Assembly (NCBI GenBank): GCA_023416275.1
Contig: JAEZIB010000100.1
Coordinates: forward strand, 1-50,752
Direction: 5' to 3'
DNA length: 50,752 nucleotides
Origin: Bacillota bacterium
GTDB lineage: Bacteria; Bacillota; Clostridia; Acetivibrionales; DSM-1351
Numbering within the stretch: position 1 is the first letter of the stretch; each line of letters starts with the position of its first letter. The notes under the pieces were generated by a model. That model was not told where the DNA came from, made no database searches, and saw only the letters and a program-made list of their open reading frames with translations. Of the stretch, positions 8,432 to 16,108 are shown one piece after another. The translations under genes were made by a program, and so were the position numbers.

Positions 8432-9886
8432 TTAGTTCAATAAAATTCTGAATACGGTATTTTCTTCATTTGTATCAGTATGACTAATTTGATTTTTAGC
8501 ACAAAAATTAAATATAAAATCCAAATTATATGCTCCCTTATTATAACCGTATATATACATAATAATATCTTTTTTACCTTCACTCAAACTCTTTTTAACT
8601 AAATTCTGAAATTCCATATAGTTATTGACTACTAAATTGTTATATACGAAATAATTATACTTTGTGCCAGTTGCAACAGGCCATTTACTAGTGTCCCAGC
8701 TATGGTCTTGTAAGAATCGCTCTTGAGTTAAGTTAAAATAATCATAATTTACATATCCTTCCTCATCAGGTGTAGGATCATTCCATGTTACATCTAGCAT
8801 ATAGTATTCATCATCCAGCTTCAAAATGTTCCAAGCATGATTTTCCTCTCTAGAAGTCCCAACAACTACATCACATTCTATTCCAACCTTATTCAGCAAC
8901 AACTTTGTAACCTCTGCATAAGCCTGACATACGCCTGTGCCCTTGACTAACAACCCATAAGGGGTATATGACTCGTCTGGTATTGTGTCACTTATATAAT
9001 TTTCATGATCATATTTGTAATTCTTTACTATATAATCGTGAATAGCTAATTCTTTCTCATAATCAGTCATATCATCGGATATAACTTCAGATATAATTTC
9101 CTCCATTTTATCAATAACCTCAAAATCCTCTGAAGACAATCTAGTTAAAGCAATATCATTTGTCATAGCTTTTTGTATTTTATGTACTTGAGAATAAACA
9201 ATGTTCACTGTCAAATCAGCCATACTTTTGTAGTCCATCCAGCTTACATTGACCTTATTTGCTCCATACGGATTAATATCTAATTTATTAAAATCATCAA
9301 AAATATAGTCCGAGTTCTCAAAATTATTGCATTTTAAGTTTAATGTTGGTTGAAGTGTAATAGAAGCGACTCTTAATGCCTCCAAAAATTCAGCATGATT
9401 GTTTATAACTGTTCCGTCTTCAATATCTTTTCCATCTTGTACTTGTGTTGCCAAGGTTCTATTAACATAGACTGTCTTTGTGGTTCCATCCCACTTAACT
9501 TTAGCTCCAAAAGCCTCAGCTATATACTTTGCAGGCACATATGTTCTACCATCCTTAATTATGGCAGTTGTATCCATTTGCTTAGTTCGTCCATCTAATT
9601 GATAACTGCTCTTTCCTATGTATATTACTAACTCAGTATCACCAAAGTTAAATTCCGCTTTCTTAGCTCTCGCATTCCAAGTAACAGTGGCTCCTAATGC
9701 TTCACCAATATACTTTGCAGGTGTTTGAGTTCGTCCCTTAGCATCTACAAAAGGCTGCGCATCCGGAAAAACAAGCTTACTGTCATTTACCACAACAGTT
9801 ATTTGAGGCTGTGCAGCAAATACCGTTGTTGAAAAAATAATAGTCAAGCTAAGTGCAATTATCGTTACTAATGAGATTTTTTTCAT
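8432..9886 (-). CDS. Secreted protein with copper-amine-oxidase-N repeats and a transglutaminase-like domain
   Basis: 484 residues. Signal peptide with cleavage probably after VFAA (about residue 25). Residues about 30-142 hold two repeats of the Cu_amine_oxidN1 type (RTQTPAKYIGEALGATVTW and RTYVPAKYIAEAFGAKVKW), a common non-catalytic surface module in clostridia and bacilli. The C-terminal part is a transglutaminase-core fold: GTGVCQAYAEVTKLLLNKVG with Cys320, NHAWNILKL with His350, and MLDVTWNDP with Asp365, so the Cys-His-Asp triad is intact. Such proteins act outside the cell as proteases or cross-linking/amide-modifying enzymes; the target is unknown. No strong ribosome-binding site precedes the ATG. 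Apparently monocistronic. Confidence 0.87.
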   Translation of the reverse strand: MKKISLVTIIALSLTIIFSTTVFAAQPQITVVVNDSKLVFPDAQPFVDAKGRTQTPAKYIGEALGATVTWNARAKKAEFNFGDTELVIYIGKSSYQLDGRTKQMDTTAIIKDGRTYVPAKYIAEAFGAKVKWDGTTKTVYVNRTLATQVQDGKDIEDGTVINNHAEFLEALRVASITLQPTLNLKCNNFENSDYIFDDFNKLDINPYGANKVNVSWMDYKSMADLTVNIVYSQVHKIQKAMTNDIALTRLSSEDFEVIDKMEEIISEVISDDMTDYEKELAIHDYIVKNYKYDHENYISDTIPDESYTPYGLLVKGTGVCQAYAEVTKLLLNKVGIECDVVVGTSREENHAWNILKLDDEYYMLDVTWNDPTPDEEGYVNYDYFNLTQERFLQDHSWDTSKWPVATGTKYNYFVYNNLVVNNYMEFQNLVKKSLSEGKKDIIMYIYGYNKGAYNLDFIFNFCAKNQISHTDTNEENTVFRILLN

Positions 9887-10040
9887 ATTCTATCCATGTC
9901 TACTAACCAAACAGACAAACTATAGTTTGACACGGAATTTATACCCCCCTTAATAATTTTTTAAATAATCTACTCTTACGTCCAACTCTAGCCTTTAATA
10001 CTAATTAACAAAATACATTTAAAAGAATTAACACTAATTC

Positions 10041-10080
10041 ATGCAATTATTTCTAACCCAACTTTCCCAATGAAAAGTCT
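10041..10080 (+). repeat. Decayed dispersed repeat, trace a
   Basis: Contains TGCAATTATTTCTAACCCA followed by ACTTTCCCAATGAAAAGTCT. The first half recurs in reverse at 50187-50215, the second at 13238-13260, 36834-36853 and, in reverse, 50387-50412. Taken as one of several remnants of the end of a larger mobile element. Confidence 0.5.
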
Positions 10081-10162
10081 ATTTAAAGTGCCGTTAAAAT
10101 ACCTAGTTACTAATTAAATAATACCACATACTCAATAGAATTTCTCTCTTTTTTGCATCCAT

Positions 10163-10382
10163 TATAACGCCCAGATTGAAAATGAATTTTTTCGATTTTA
10201 TACACCGCCAAAAACCACTTGTGGTTTTTGTGGCTCGAAAATGCACCTTGTTCGTACATACTTTGTTTTCGAGCTATTACATTCAGCGGCGTTTCATCGA
10301 GGCGGAAGATATTCTCACCGCCTGAAATCAATGCGATACCCGCCATTTATAGGAGTAAGATACATTTTCTTGCCTCGTTATA
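10163..10382 (+). repeat. MITE-like element, copy 1 (long form, 220 bp)
   Basis: Begins TATAACGCCCAGATTGAAAA and ends TTTTCTTGCCTCGTTATA; the ends are imperfect inverted repeats of about 22 bp (TATAACG...AAAATG). Inside are two hairpins: CAAAAACCAC / GTGGTTTTTG (10209-10230) and GCTCGAAAA / TTTTCGAGC (10233-10274). Nearly the same 220 bp recurs at 30441-30661, and shorter relatives at 15944, 33824, 41844 and 49718. The outer TA at both ends fits a TA-targeting (IS630/mariner-like) mechanism (inference). Open reading frames across it are not conserved and are not genes. Confidence 0.75.
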
Positions 10383-10480
10383 TTTCAAATAAATTAAAAC
10401 ACTCCCAAATTTCAAATTGAAATCATATGATATTCCATGAAGGTGGTGTTTCTTATAATTAAGACTGGGGGTAATAGCAA

Positions 10481-10918
10481 GTGAAATTTATGAATCCTTT
10501 GACAAAGGCAATGATGAAAAGCAACAAACAATTAAGAGAGTTTCGCACTTCTGATAAAGCTAATACATCAGATAAATATGATTTTGAAACAAATTTAAAT
10601 GCATTACTTGCTCAACAAAATTTTGCAAGTGAATTTTGCAAAAAGCTCTATACGGAGATTAATGAGTTTGATTCAAACCTAACAGCTGAAGATGAGGTAG
10701 TTGCCAGGCTTGTAAATTTTGGCGAAATAATACAGTTCGGAATAGAAAGTATAGGCTTTTCAGATCCAAGCCTTATAATTTTTAGCGGACATACCTCTGA
10801 TGGTTCCCATGTACAATTAGTTCAGCACGTAAGTCAAATAAGCATACTACTTCTATCCGCTAAAAGGCCAGACCCTGAAAAACCAAAATTTCCAATTGGA
10901 TTTCGCCAAGTAACTTAA
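10481..10918 (+). CDS. DUF6173-like protein of unknown function
   Basis: 145 residues, GTG start preceded by GGGGG at 8 bases. Predicted cytosolic, with no signal peptide or membrane helix. The C-terminal half (about 72-143) has the pattern LVNFGEIIQFGIESIGFSDP, then LIIFSGHTSDGSHVQLVQHV and DPEKPKFPIGF, which I recall as the signature of family DUF6173; this assignment is from memory. No enzyme motif is visible. It is a single plus-strand gene between repeat-rich intergenic regions and starts 99 bp after MITE copy 1, so part of its promoter may lie in that element. Confidence 0.65.
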   Translation: MKFMNPLTKAMMKSNKQLREFRTSDKANTSDKYDFETNLNALLAQQNFASEFCKKLYTEINEFDSNLTAEDEVVARLVNFGEIIQFGIESIGFSDPSLIIFSGHTSDGSHVQLVQHVSQISILLLSAKRPDPEKPKFPIGFRQVT

Positions 10919-11421
10919 CTGTCTAATTATTTTTGATAAAAAATCGGAACACAATTATTAAAATATGGCTCGCTGAACGACAGTAAACATGCATAACTAT
11001 TGCTTATAGTTTAGCATATTCGTGATTCACGTGATGTTTTTATATATATACATGAAATATCTTTGCATCTTAATTGGATTAAAATGAGTACAATTTAAAT
11101 TAATGGATGAAGTCAATTACGTATCCAAGCTGTGCCATTAATTTAATTGTACTTTATATTTACCACAATCATATTCTCTATACGTTCAGCAAACCCTAAA
11201 TAGTATGGACTTTAAAATAAACACCTCAAACTCTAAATTCACATTTACAAAATCTCAAAGCCCAATAATACGTTCCTGTTAAGTATACGGAACATATTCA
11301 TTGGGCTTCTAGGTCTTTTGCTATAAAAAGCTCAAATTTCCTACATAAAAAGTTATTAGTGCGGCAGAATTATCAATGGTTTGTTTCAAAAAAACAGTTA
11401 TACTCTATAGTTTACAAGGGT
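10919..11421. other. Intergenic region between convergent genes, with two large inverted repeats
   Basis: No supported gene. It holds an imperfect inverted repeat at 11088-11152 (19- and 18-nt arms GTACAATTTAAATTAATGG / CCATTAATTTAATTGTAC, one bulged base) whose loop contains AAGTCAATTAC, the end motif of the elements at 21627 and 29344. It also holds a terminator-like hairpin at about 11259-11311 and a trace of the ACTCAACTTTCC repeat near 11341-11390. Confidence 0.5.
11259..11311. terminator. Probable bidirectional terminator of the esterase and DUF6173-like genes
   Basis: Outer arms AAGCCCAAT / ATTGGGCTT with an inner GTTCC / GGAAC pair. It lies between two convergent genes. The T-rich tails are modest on both sides (CTTTGAGATTTTG on minus, CTTCTAGGTCTTTT on plus). 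Confidence 0.5.
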
Positions 11422-12867
11422 TTATTTTGTAAACAAGCTTAAATCAACAACTTCCGCCATCTTTTTGTACCCAGCAGGGCTAAGATGTAAATGATCCCCA
11501 CTGTCATATGTCCCCAAAAGCATGGTTTGATTATTCGGATTTCTTACTGCAGCATCGAAATCTATAACCGCATCAAATTCACCGCTAGTTCTTATCCAAT
11601 CATTTACCTCAGTTCTTACGCTTTCACCACTGGCATATTGTGAACCTCCAATAGGTGTAATTGTAGCTCCATATATACGTATATTATTTGCATGAGCTTT
11701 AGTAATAAATTGCTTATAAGCATTTATAATATTTGCTGAGGTAGCACCTGCGCCAATGTCATTCACACCTTCAAATATTATTGCATATTTAACTCCACCC
11801 TGTTCCAAAATGTCACGGTCAAATCTTGTAAGTGCTGTTGGTCCTAAACCGCCTGACAATATTGTGTTTCCACCTATGCCCATATTAAGCACTGAAACAT
11901 TTGATGTTGCAGGATTTCCTAATAAACGAGTGGCAAAAACATCTGTCCATCTGTTATTTTCATTTGTTGTTGAGCCTCTTCCATCTGTGATTGAGTCACC
12001 TAAGATAGCTACAGAATCATATTTATCTTCTGTAAATACATCTATTCCAGTTATAATATACCAGTGGTCTGTCTTTACAGCCGAATTCATACTTGCACTA
12101 GTAACAGCATTACCTGTTTGTATGTAAGATGTTGTTCTCGAACCAGGATGACCTGTCAATGCAGAGGATACACTTCCAAAGTATATTGTAATAGCCATAT
12201 TAGTAAGTTTAGTTAAATTGAAGTCTAGTGCGTCAGAAGTTACAGTTTTACCAGCAGCAATTGTTACAGACTCCTTACCATCAAATTTTATTACCTTATC
12301 TGTACCTGCTTGAATTGAGCTTCCACCTGCAGATGCTGCTAAATGCACTGAATTCATTACAACAGGAGAATTTCCATATTGATTGGAGAACTTCAATCTT
12401 ACCTGATTTCCACCAATTGTGACACGAACAACTTGCCTGAGTGTGTTATTTGATAGTCCAGGACTTGGAGGCATATTGTTTTGTTCAGTTAACTGCGGTG
12501 AAGTTCCCCATGTTCCCACCCATTCATCTGTTACTACTGGAATATCCCCATCGGGCAGCTTGTTTATTATACCCAACAGATACTTCTTCATAATAGCAAA
12601 ATCAACTGCATCTATTGCTTTATCAAGATTTAAATCCATTGAATCTTTATAAGCCTGACCCGGATTAATTAAATACTGCTTAAAGACTGCAAAATCCAAA
12701 GCGTCAATATTACCGTCATTATTACAATCCCCATAAACTACTGCACCAGCCTGCGTTGTTACAGCAGTTGCCACGCCAGCAAAGCTTCCAACATTACAAA
12801 CACTTAAGCAAAGGCTTAGTACAATTAATAAAGGTAACACTCTTTTCTTTAAATTGAACATTTTCAT
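11422..12867 (-). CDS. Cellulosomal SGNH/GDSL esterase with N-terminal type I dockerin
   Basis: 481 residues. Signal peptide about 1-40. Dockerin at about 46-100: first calcium loop D47-C-N-N-D-G-N-I-D with Ala-Leu at the recognition pair, second D78-L-N-L-D-K-A-I-D with Ala-Val, each followed by a K-x-Y-L helix. This is the C. cellulolyticum-type cohesin code. About 113-275 is a beta-sandwich-like region (EWVGTWGTSPQL onward) normal in this SGNH subfamily. Catalytic part: Ser292 in ILGDSITDG, Gly in NMGIGGN, Asn369 in EGVND, and Asp458/His461 in DHLHLSPAG. It should deacetylate or de-esterify plant polysaccharide while docked on a cellulosomal scaffoldin. Dockerins usually sit at the C-terminus, so the N-terminal position is unusual. 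Apparently monocistronic. Confidence 0.92.
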   Translation of the reverse strand: MKMFNLKKRVLPLLIVLSLCLSVCNVGSFAGVATAVTTQAGAVVYGDCNNDGNIDALDFAVFKQYLINPGQAYKDSMDLNLDKAIDAVDFAIMKKYLLGIINKLPDGDIPVVTDEWVGTWGTSPQLTEQNNMPPSPGLSNNTLRQVVRVTIGGNQVRLKFSNQYGNSPVVMNSVHLAASAGGSSIQAGTDKVIKFDGKESVTIAAGKTVTSDALDFNLTKLTNMAITIYFGSVSSALTGHPGSRTTSYIQTGNAVTSASMNSAVKTDHWYIITGIDVFTEDKYDSVAILGDSITDGRGSTTNENNRWTDVFATRLLGNPATSNVSVLNMGIGGNTILSGGLGPTALTRFDRDILEQGGVKYAIIFEGVNDIGAGATSANIINAYKQFITKAHANNIRIYGATITPIGGSQYASGESVRTEVNDWIRTSGEFDAVIDFDAAVRNPNNQTMLLGTYDSGDHLHLSPAGYKKMAEVVDLSLFTK

Positions 12868-13222
12868 TCCCCCATATTATGTTTTTCATTCCCCTAATTC
12901 GTTACAGGCATAATTGATTATTTTGAAAAATTAATGTAGAAATTAGTATAAATAGAAGCATAAAAATAAAGTGAAAAGTATCATAGAAATTATGCTTTGA
13001 GCTAAAAGTCAATCAGATCAGATTTTTTCCAACGCCTCCCTTCCTGATTGTCATATTTGGTAACGTATCATATTTCTGTAATTAAAAACTACATTACGCC
13101 CCACAAATGTATTGTATCATATATGGTAAAATCATCAAATAACAAGTGAAAGATTGGATTTTAGCGATTTAATGAAATAAATACTCAGAATACATTACTT
13201 GTTTTTAGCTAAAAAGATAAGG

Positions 13223-13300
13223 CATATAATTATTCCAACCCAACTTTCTAATGAAAAGTCTAGCCATGCTCAAATTTACCAATGGATTGTTGTTCAGTAA
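13223..13300 (+). repeat. Decayed dispersed repeat, trace b
   Basis: About 60 bp here align with the reverse complement of 50345-50416: shared blocks are CAACTTTC, TGAAAA, TCTA, TGCTCAA and CCAATGGATTGTT against ATCAATGGTTTGTT. It looks like an old end fragment of a mobile element present several times in the window. Confidence 0.5.
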
Positions 13301-13574
13301 ACTAACTTACAGAATTTTTAACTTTTCATTGATATCGCCACCACACCTACAATTTTCAACTGCGAAAGTATAATAACTTATAAAACAATAAGGAGATAGT
13401 ATACATCCATCTCCTATTGTTAGTCCCTTTGTATTAAATTGTTTTACATTATTTATGTAAAATTAGCCTGTAGAATAACAACTTGTAGGAAAATAAATTT
13501 TTTAGTGGGTATAACTTTTTATAGTTGACAATGTATGTGAGTCATAATTTACCTTTTTAATGGTTCTCAAAGCA

Positions 13575-13610
13575 TAAAAAACCGCCAAACCCACCGAATA
13601 ACGGTTTTTC
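13575..13610 (-). terminator. Terminator of the TM2-domain gene
   Basis: Arms AAAAACCG (13577-13584) and CGGTTTTT (13602-13609); on the minus strand the 3' arm ends in CGGTTTTTT. It lies about 65 bp past the stop codon. Confidence 0.65.
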
Positions 13611-13675
13611 ATGGTTGCGGAAGCGCGCAACATTGTTAGCTACGATATTATTTGGCTATATAAAAAAAGAACAAA

Positions 13676-14161
13676 TTATCTCAATGGCATTCCGGACTTA
13701 TCTCTAAAACTACCTGTTAATATCAATATTAAATCTATTAAAACTCCAATCCCTCCAAATCCCCATGTGAACAAGTATAATAAACCGGTGCCTATTTTCC
13801 CCGTATAAAATCTATGTATACCTAACCAGCCTAATAATAAGCATAGTATTGCTGCAACTGCTTTACTTTTTTGATTAATCATATAAGCATTATTCATATT
13901 ATTGTTATTTGTATTAGTACTTGTGTTATTGTTTGTATTATTTATTATAATAGGGGGAGTATACTGACTTCTCGGCATCTGTTGTTGTCCATTAATTGTA
14001 GTAGCTGCTGCTTGCTGTTTAGTTTCATTAACTAAGTTAGCTACATCATTTTTGCAATACAACTTACCATTAACTTCAACTAAGCATTCTTTACAAAATA
14101 GTTTGCCACAGTATACACATGCTCCGGCAACTTCCTCTCCTGGGTGATTACAGCATTCCAT
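13676..14161 (-). CDS. TM2-domain membrane protein with N-terminal B-box-like zinc-binding motif
   Basis: 161 residues. The N-terminus (about 1-45) has a Cys/His pattern C-C-N-H, C-x-x-C, C-x-x-C and C that would bind zinc like a B-box or zinc-ribbon. A Gln/Asn-rich low-complexity linker (about 48-92) follows. The C-terminus is a TM2 domain: KSKAVAAILCLLLGWLGIHR, then FYTGKIGTGLLYLFTWGFGG and a second hydrophobic helix. TM2 proteins are small two-helix membrane proteins of unclear role. The start ATG follows GGAGG at 9 bases. Single gene between terminators; function unassigned. Confidence 0.85.
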   Translation of the reverse strand: MECCNHPGEEVAGACVYCGKLFCKECLVEVNGKLYCKNDVANLVNETKQQAAATTINGQQQMPRSQYTPPIIINNTNNNTSTNTNNNNMNNAYMINQKSKAVAAILCLLLGWLGIHRFYTGKIGTGLLYLFTWGFGGIGVLIDLILILTGSFRDKSGMPLR

Positions 14162-14639
14162 GTTTGTATTACCTCCGCATTATAAGTATATATATAATTT
14201 ACCACTATATGAATTATATTACAATATTATGTTATAGAATACTTATCCAGATGACATTTTGATTAAGAAGGTTTTTCAGACAGAAAAAACAAAGAAGCTA
14301 GGTTTAGATTTTTCTTTTTTGTTTTTTTGGTCAATTTTACTATTATTTATTGTAAACATTTAGAAAACACTAAATAAAAGACTTTTTGTGGTAAATTCGG
14401 AGCTCAGATGTACGGGACAACCACCAGAATAAAATTGTAACTTTATAAAATGAAATTAAAATATTATCTGAAATGCTGGTTCCTAAAGATTACACCACTA
14501 ATCAAATCGGCACCTGGTTAGATAATTTAAGAAATAGTACTAGCGAAAGGGAAACCGTCTTACTTCACGTTGAACGTATAGACGTAACAAAGACCGAAAT
14601 TAATGTAATATCAACAATAAATTCGGTCTTATGTGAAAA
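14162..14639. other. Intergenic region with possible recombinase-like relic
   Basis: No confident gene. A plus-strand open stretch at 14449-14661 lacks a ribosome-binding site and runs into the tRNA gene on the opposite strand. Its part LLHVERIDVTKTEINVI loosely resembles the C-terminal strand region of serine recombinases, so it could be a relic. The stretch 14590-14632 holds a hairpin AAGACCGAA / TTCGGTCTT that fits a terminator for tRNA-fMet. Confidence 0.3.
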
Positions 14640-14715
<76 letters not shown>

Positions 14716-15217
14716 ATGTATGAAATTTTAATGTACTAATAGTATATGCGGCAAATTATTTTTTATACACAAACTTGTTCTCGCCGACAACTATTATACT
14801 TTAACACAGAATTTTAAACATTGCAAGTATTTTTTTAAATTTCTTAAAGTGAATTTTAACCATTAAATTTCACTCGCCCTTTTTTTCTGTGGAATTTAAT
14901 ATACATATACAAAGTAGAATTTACCCTTTCAATTCCCCAGTAAAATTTCTTAATGCACTTGTAGCAATATAAATCCTCTATTGAAAAGTTAAATTCCGCC
15001 CCTTTCATTCGGGGATATTTTATGATTTTCGCTATACCTATTAACTATTATTCCACAGTAGTCCATATGATACTATTTTTATCAAAAATTCTAGACCTTT
15101 TCCTTATTATAAGGTATTATAATCACAGGAATATTTTAATTGCTTGTAATAAGCATTAATAATTTGCTTATCACGAAAAATATAATTAATTTATTAAAAA
15201 ACGGAGGCTGTAATAAT
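14716..15217. other. Divergent promoter region of tRNA-fMet and the cyclophilin gene
   Basis: No gene seen. Besides the tRNA promoter it holds three loose repeats of a motif, roughly RAATTY then a C-run (about 14862-14886, 14914-14938, 14988-15014). Their meaning is unknown. Confidence 0.35.
14762..14790 (-). promoter_or_regulatory. Likely sigma-A promoter of tRNA-fMet
   Basis: On the minus strand TTGTCG, 17 bases, TATAAA, ending about 46 bp before the mature tRNA 5' end. It is the best promoter match in this gap; the start site is not known. Confidence 0.5.
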
Positions 15218-15829
15218 ATGTTTAAATCTATTTTAAAAAAGACAACGGCTCTTTTATTAGCTGTAATTTGCACACTTTCATTTGCAACTAGCTGTTCAAA
15301 GTCAGACAAACCTGAATCTACAGGTAAACCTCAAGTACAGATTGAAATGGAAAACGGCGATAAGATGGTTCTTGAATTGTATCCCGAATATGCTCCTGAA
15401 ACTGTTAATAATTTTGTTAGCTTGGCGGAATCAGGATTCTATGATGGTTTAACTTTCCATAGAATTGTTAAAGGGTTTATGATACAAGGCGGCGACCCTA
15501 AAGGTGACGGAACAGGTGGTTCAGAAAAAAACATAAAGGGTGAATTCAGCGGCAATGGATTTGAACAGAATACACTTAAGCATACTAGAGGCGTTATTTC
15601 AATGGCTAGAAGCCAGGATCCCAATTCAGCATCAAGCCAATTCTTTATTGTTCATGCAGACGCTGCATTTTTAGATGGTCAATATGCCGCATTTGGAAAG
15701 CTTATCAGCGGAGAAGATGTTCTTGATAAAATTGCAGAAACTCCAGTTGAAGCTAATCAGTTTTCTGGGGAAGTTTCCGTACCAACTGAACCCGTTAAAA
15801 TTAAAACTGTAACAGTACTTAGCAAATAA
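15218..15829 (+). CDS. Cyclophilin-type peptidyl-prolyl cis-trans isomerase lipoprotein
   Basis: 203 residues from the ATG at 15218, chosen because ACGGAGG precedes it; the open frame extends upstream without signals. Signal peptide with lipobox FATSC and lipidated Cys26, so the protein is anchored to the outer face of the membrane. The cyclophilin domain (about 40-200) carries FHRIVKGFMIQGGDP with the catalytic Arg and Phe/Met/Gln set, SMARSQDPNSASSQFFI, and FLDGQYAAFGKLISG. It should speed prolyl isomerisation of secreted proteins during folding. Monocistronic with a strong terminator. Confidence 0.95.
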   Translation: MFKSILKKTTALLLAVICTLSFATSCSKSDKPESTGKPQVQIEMENGDKMVLELYPEYAPETVNNFVSLAESGFYDGLTFHRIVKGFMIQGGDPKGDGTGGSEKNIKGEFSGNGFEQNTLKHTRGVISMARSQDPNSASSQFFIVHADAAFLDGQYAAFGKLISGEDVLDKIAETPVEANQFSGEVSVPTEPVKIKTVTVLSK

Positions 15830-15904
15830 TAATTTTTCCAATAAAAATGGCAATTTTGATTGGAGGCAAAGTCTTCTGTCAAACATCAATTAAATAAATA
15901 ATAT

Positions 15905-15944
15905 AAAGTGAGCAGATGAGTTAATTAACCTGCTCACTTTTTTT
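15905..15944 (+). terminator. Rho-independent terminator of the cyclophilin gene
   Basis: AAAGTGAGCAG and CTGCTCACTTT form an 11-bp stem followed by a run of seven or more T. MITE copy 5 begins in its T tail. Confidence 0.85.
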
Positions 15945-16087
15945 ATAACGCCGCTGATGTAATGAAATTTTTCTACATTCAAAAACTTCATTACATCAGC
16001 AGCGTTTCAAAGATATTCTCTCCACCTAAAAACCAAAGTTCTACCCGCCATTTATAGAAGTGGGGTACATTTTCTTGCGTCGATATA
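15944..16087 (+). repeat. MITE-like element, copy 5 (short form, about 144 bp)
   Basis: Begins TATAACGCCGCTGATG; ends TTTTCTTGCGTCGATATA. The left half is rearranged into a hairpin (GCTGATGTAATGAA / TTCATTACATCAGC); the right half keeps the family blocks ATATTCTCTCC, AACCAAAG, CCGCCATTTATAGAAGTGGGG and TACATTTTCTTGC. It lies between convergent genes. Confidence 0.65.
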
Positions 16088-16108
16088 GTCATTTACGAGA
16101 CAAACCCA

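Larger units (their letters stand above)
9887..10480. other. Intergenic region with repeat debris and MITE copy 1
   Basis: Divergent promoter region of the transglutaminase-like and DUF6173-like genes. It holds a trace of the ACTCAACTTTCC-ended repeat at 10041-10080 and a complete MITE-like element at 10163-10382. No other gene is supported. Confidence 0.5.
12868..13675. other. Intergenic region with repeat trace and hairpins
   Basis: No supported gene in about 800 bp. It contains the esterase promoter region, a trace of the ACTCAACTTTCC repeat at 13223-13300, an imperfect hairpin at 13384-13419 (AACAATAAGGAGAT / ATCTCCTATTGTT, one bulge), and the terminator of the TM2 gene at 13575-13610. 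Confidence 0.5.

Noticed and set aside
9887..10020. Riboswitch (cyclic di-GMP type) upstream of the transglutaminase-like gene
   Set aside because: The conserved GEMM blocks (GCAAAG core and receptor loop) are not present.
10110..10346. Minus-strand 78-codon frame
   Set aside because: It lies in MITE copy 1; the corresponding frame is not kept in the other copies.
13911..13960. Repeated AAT/ATT-like stretch as a short repeat or CRISPR-like array
   Set aside because: It encodes the Asn/Thr linker of the TM2 protein and has no spacer structure.
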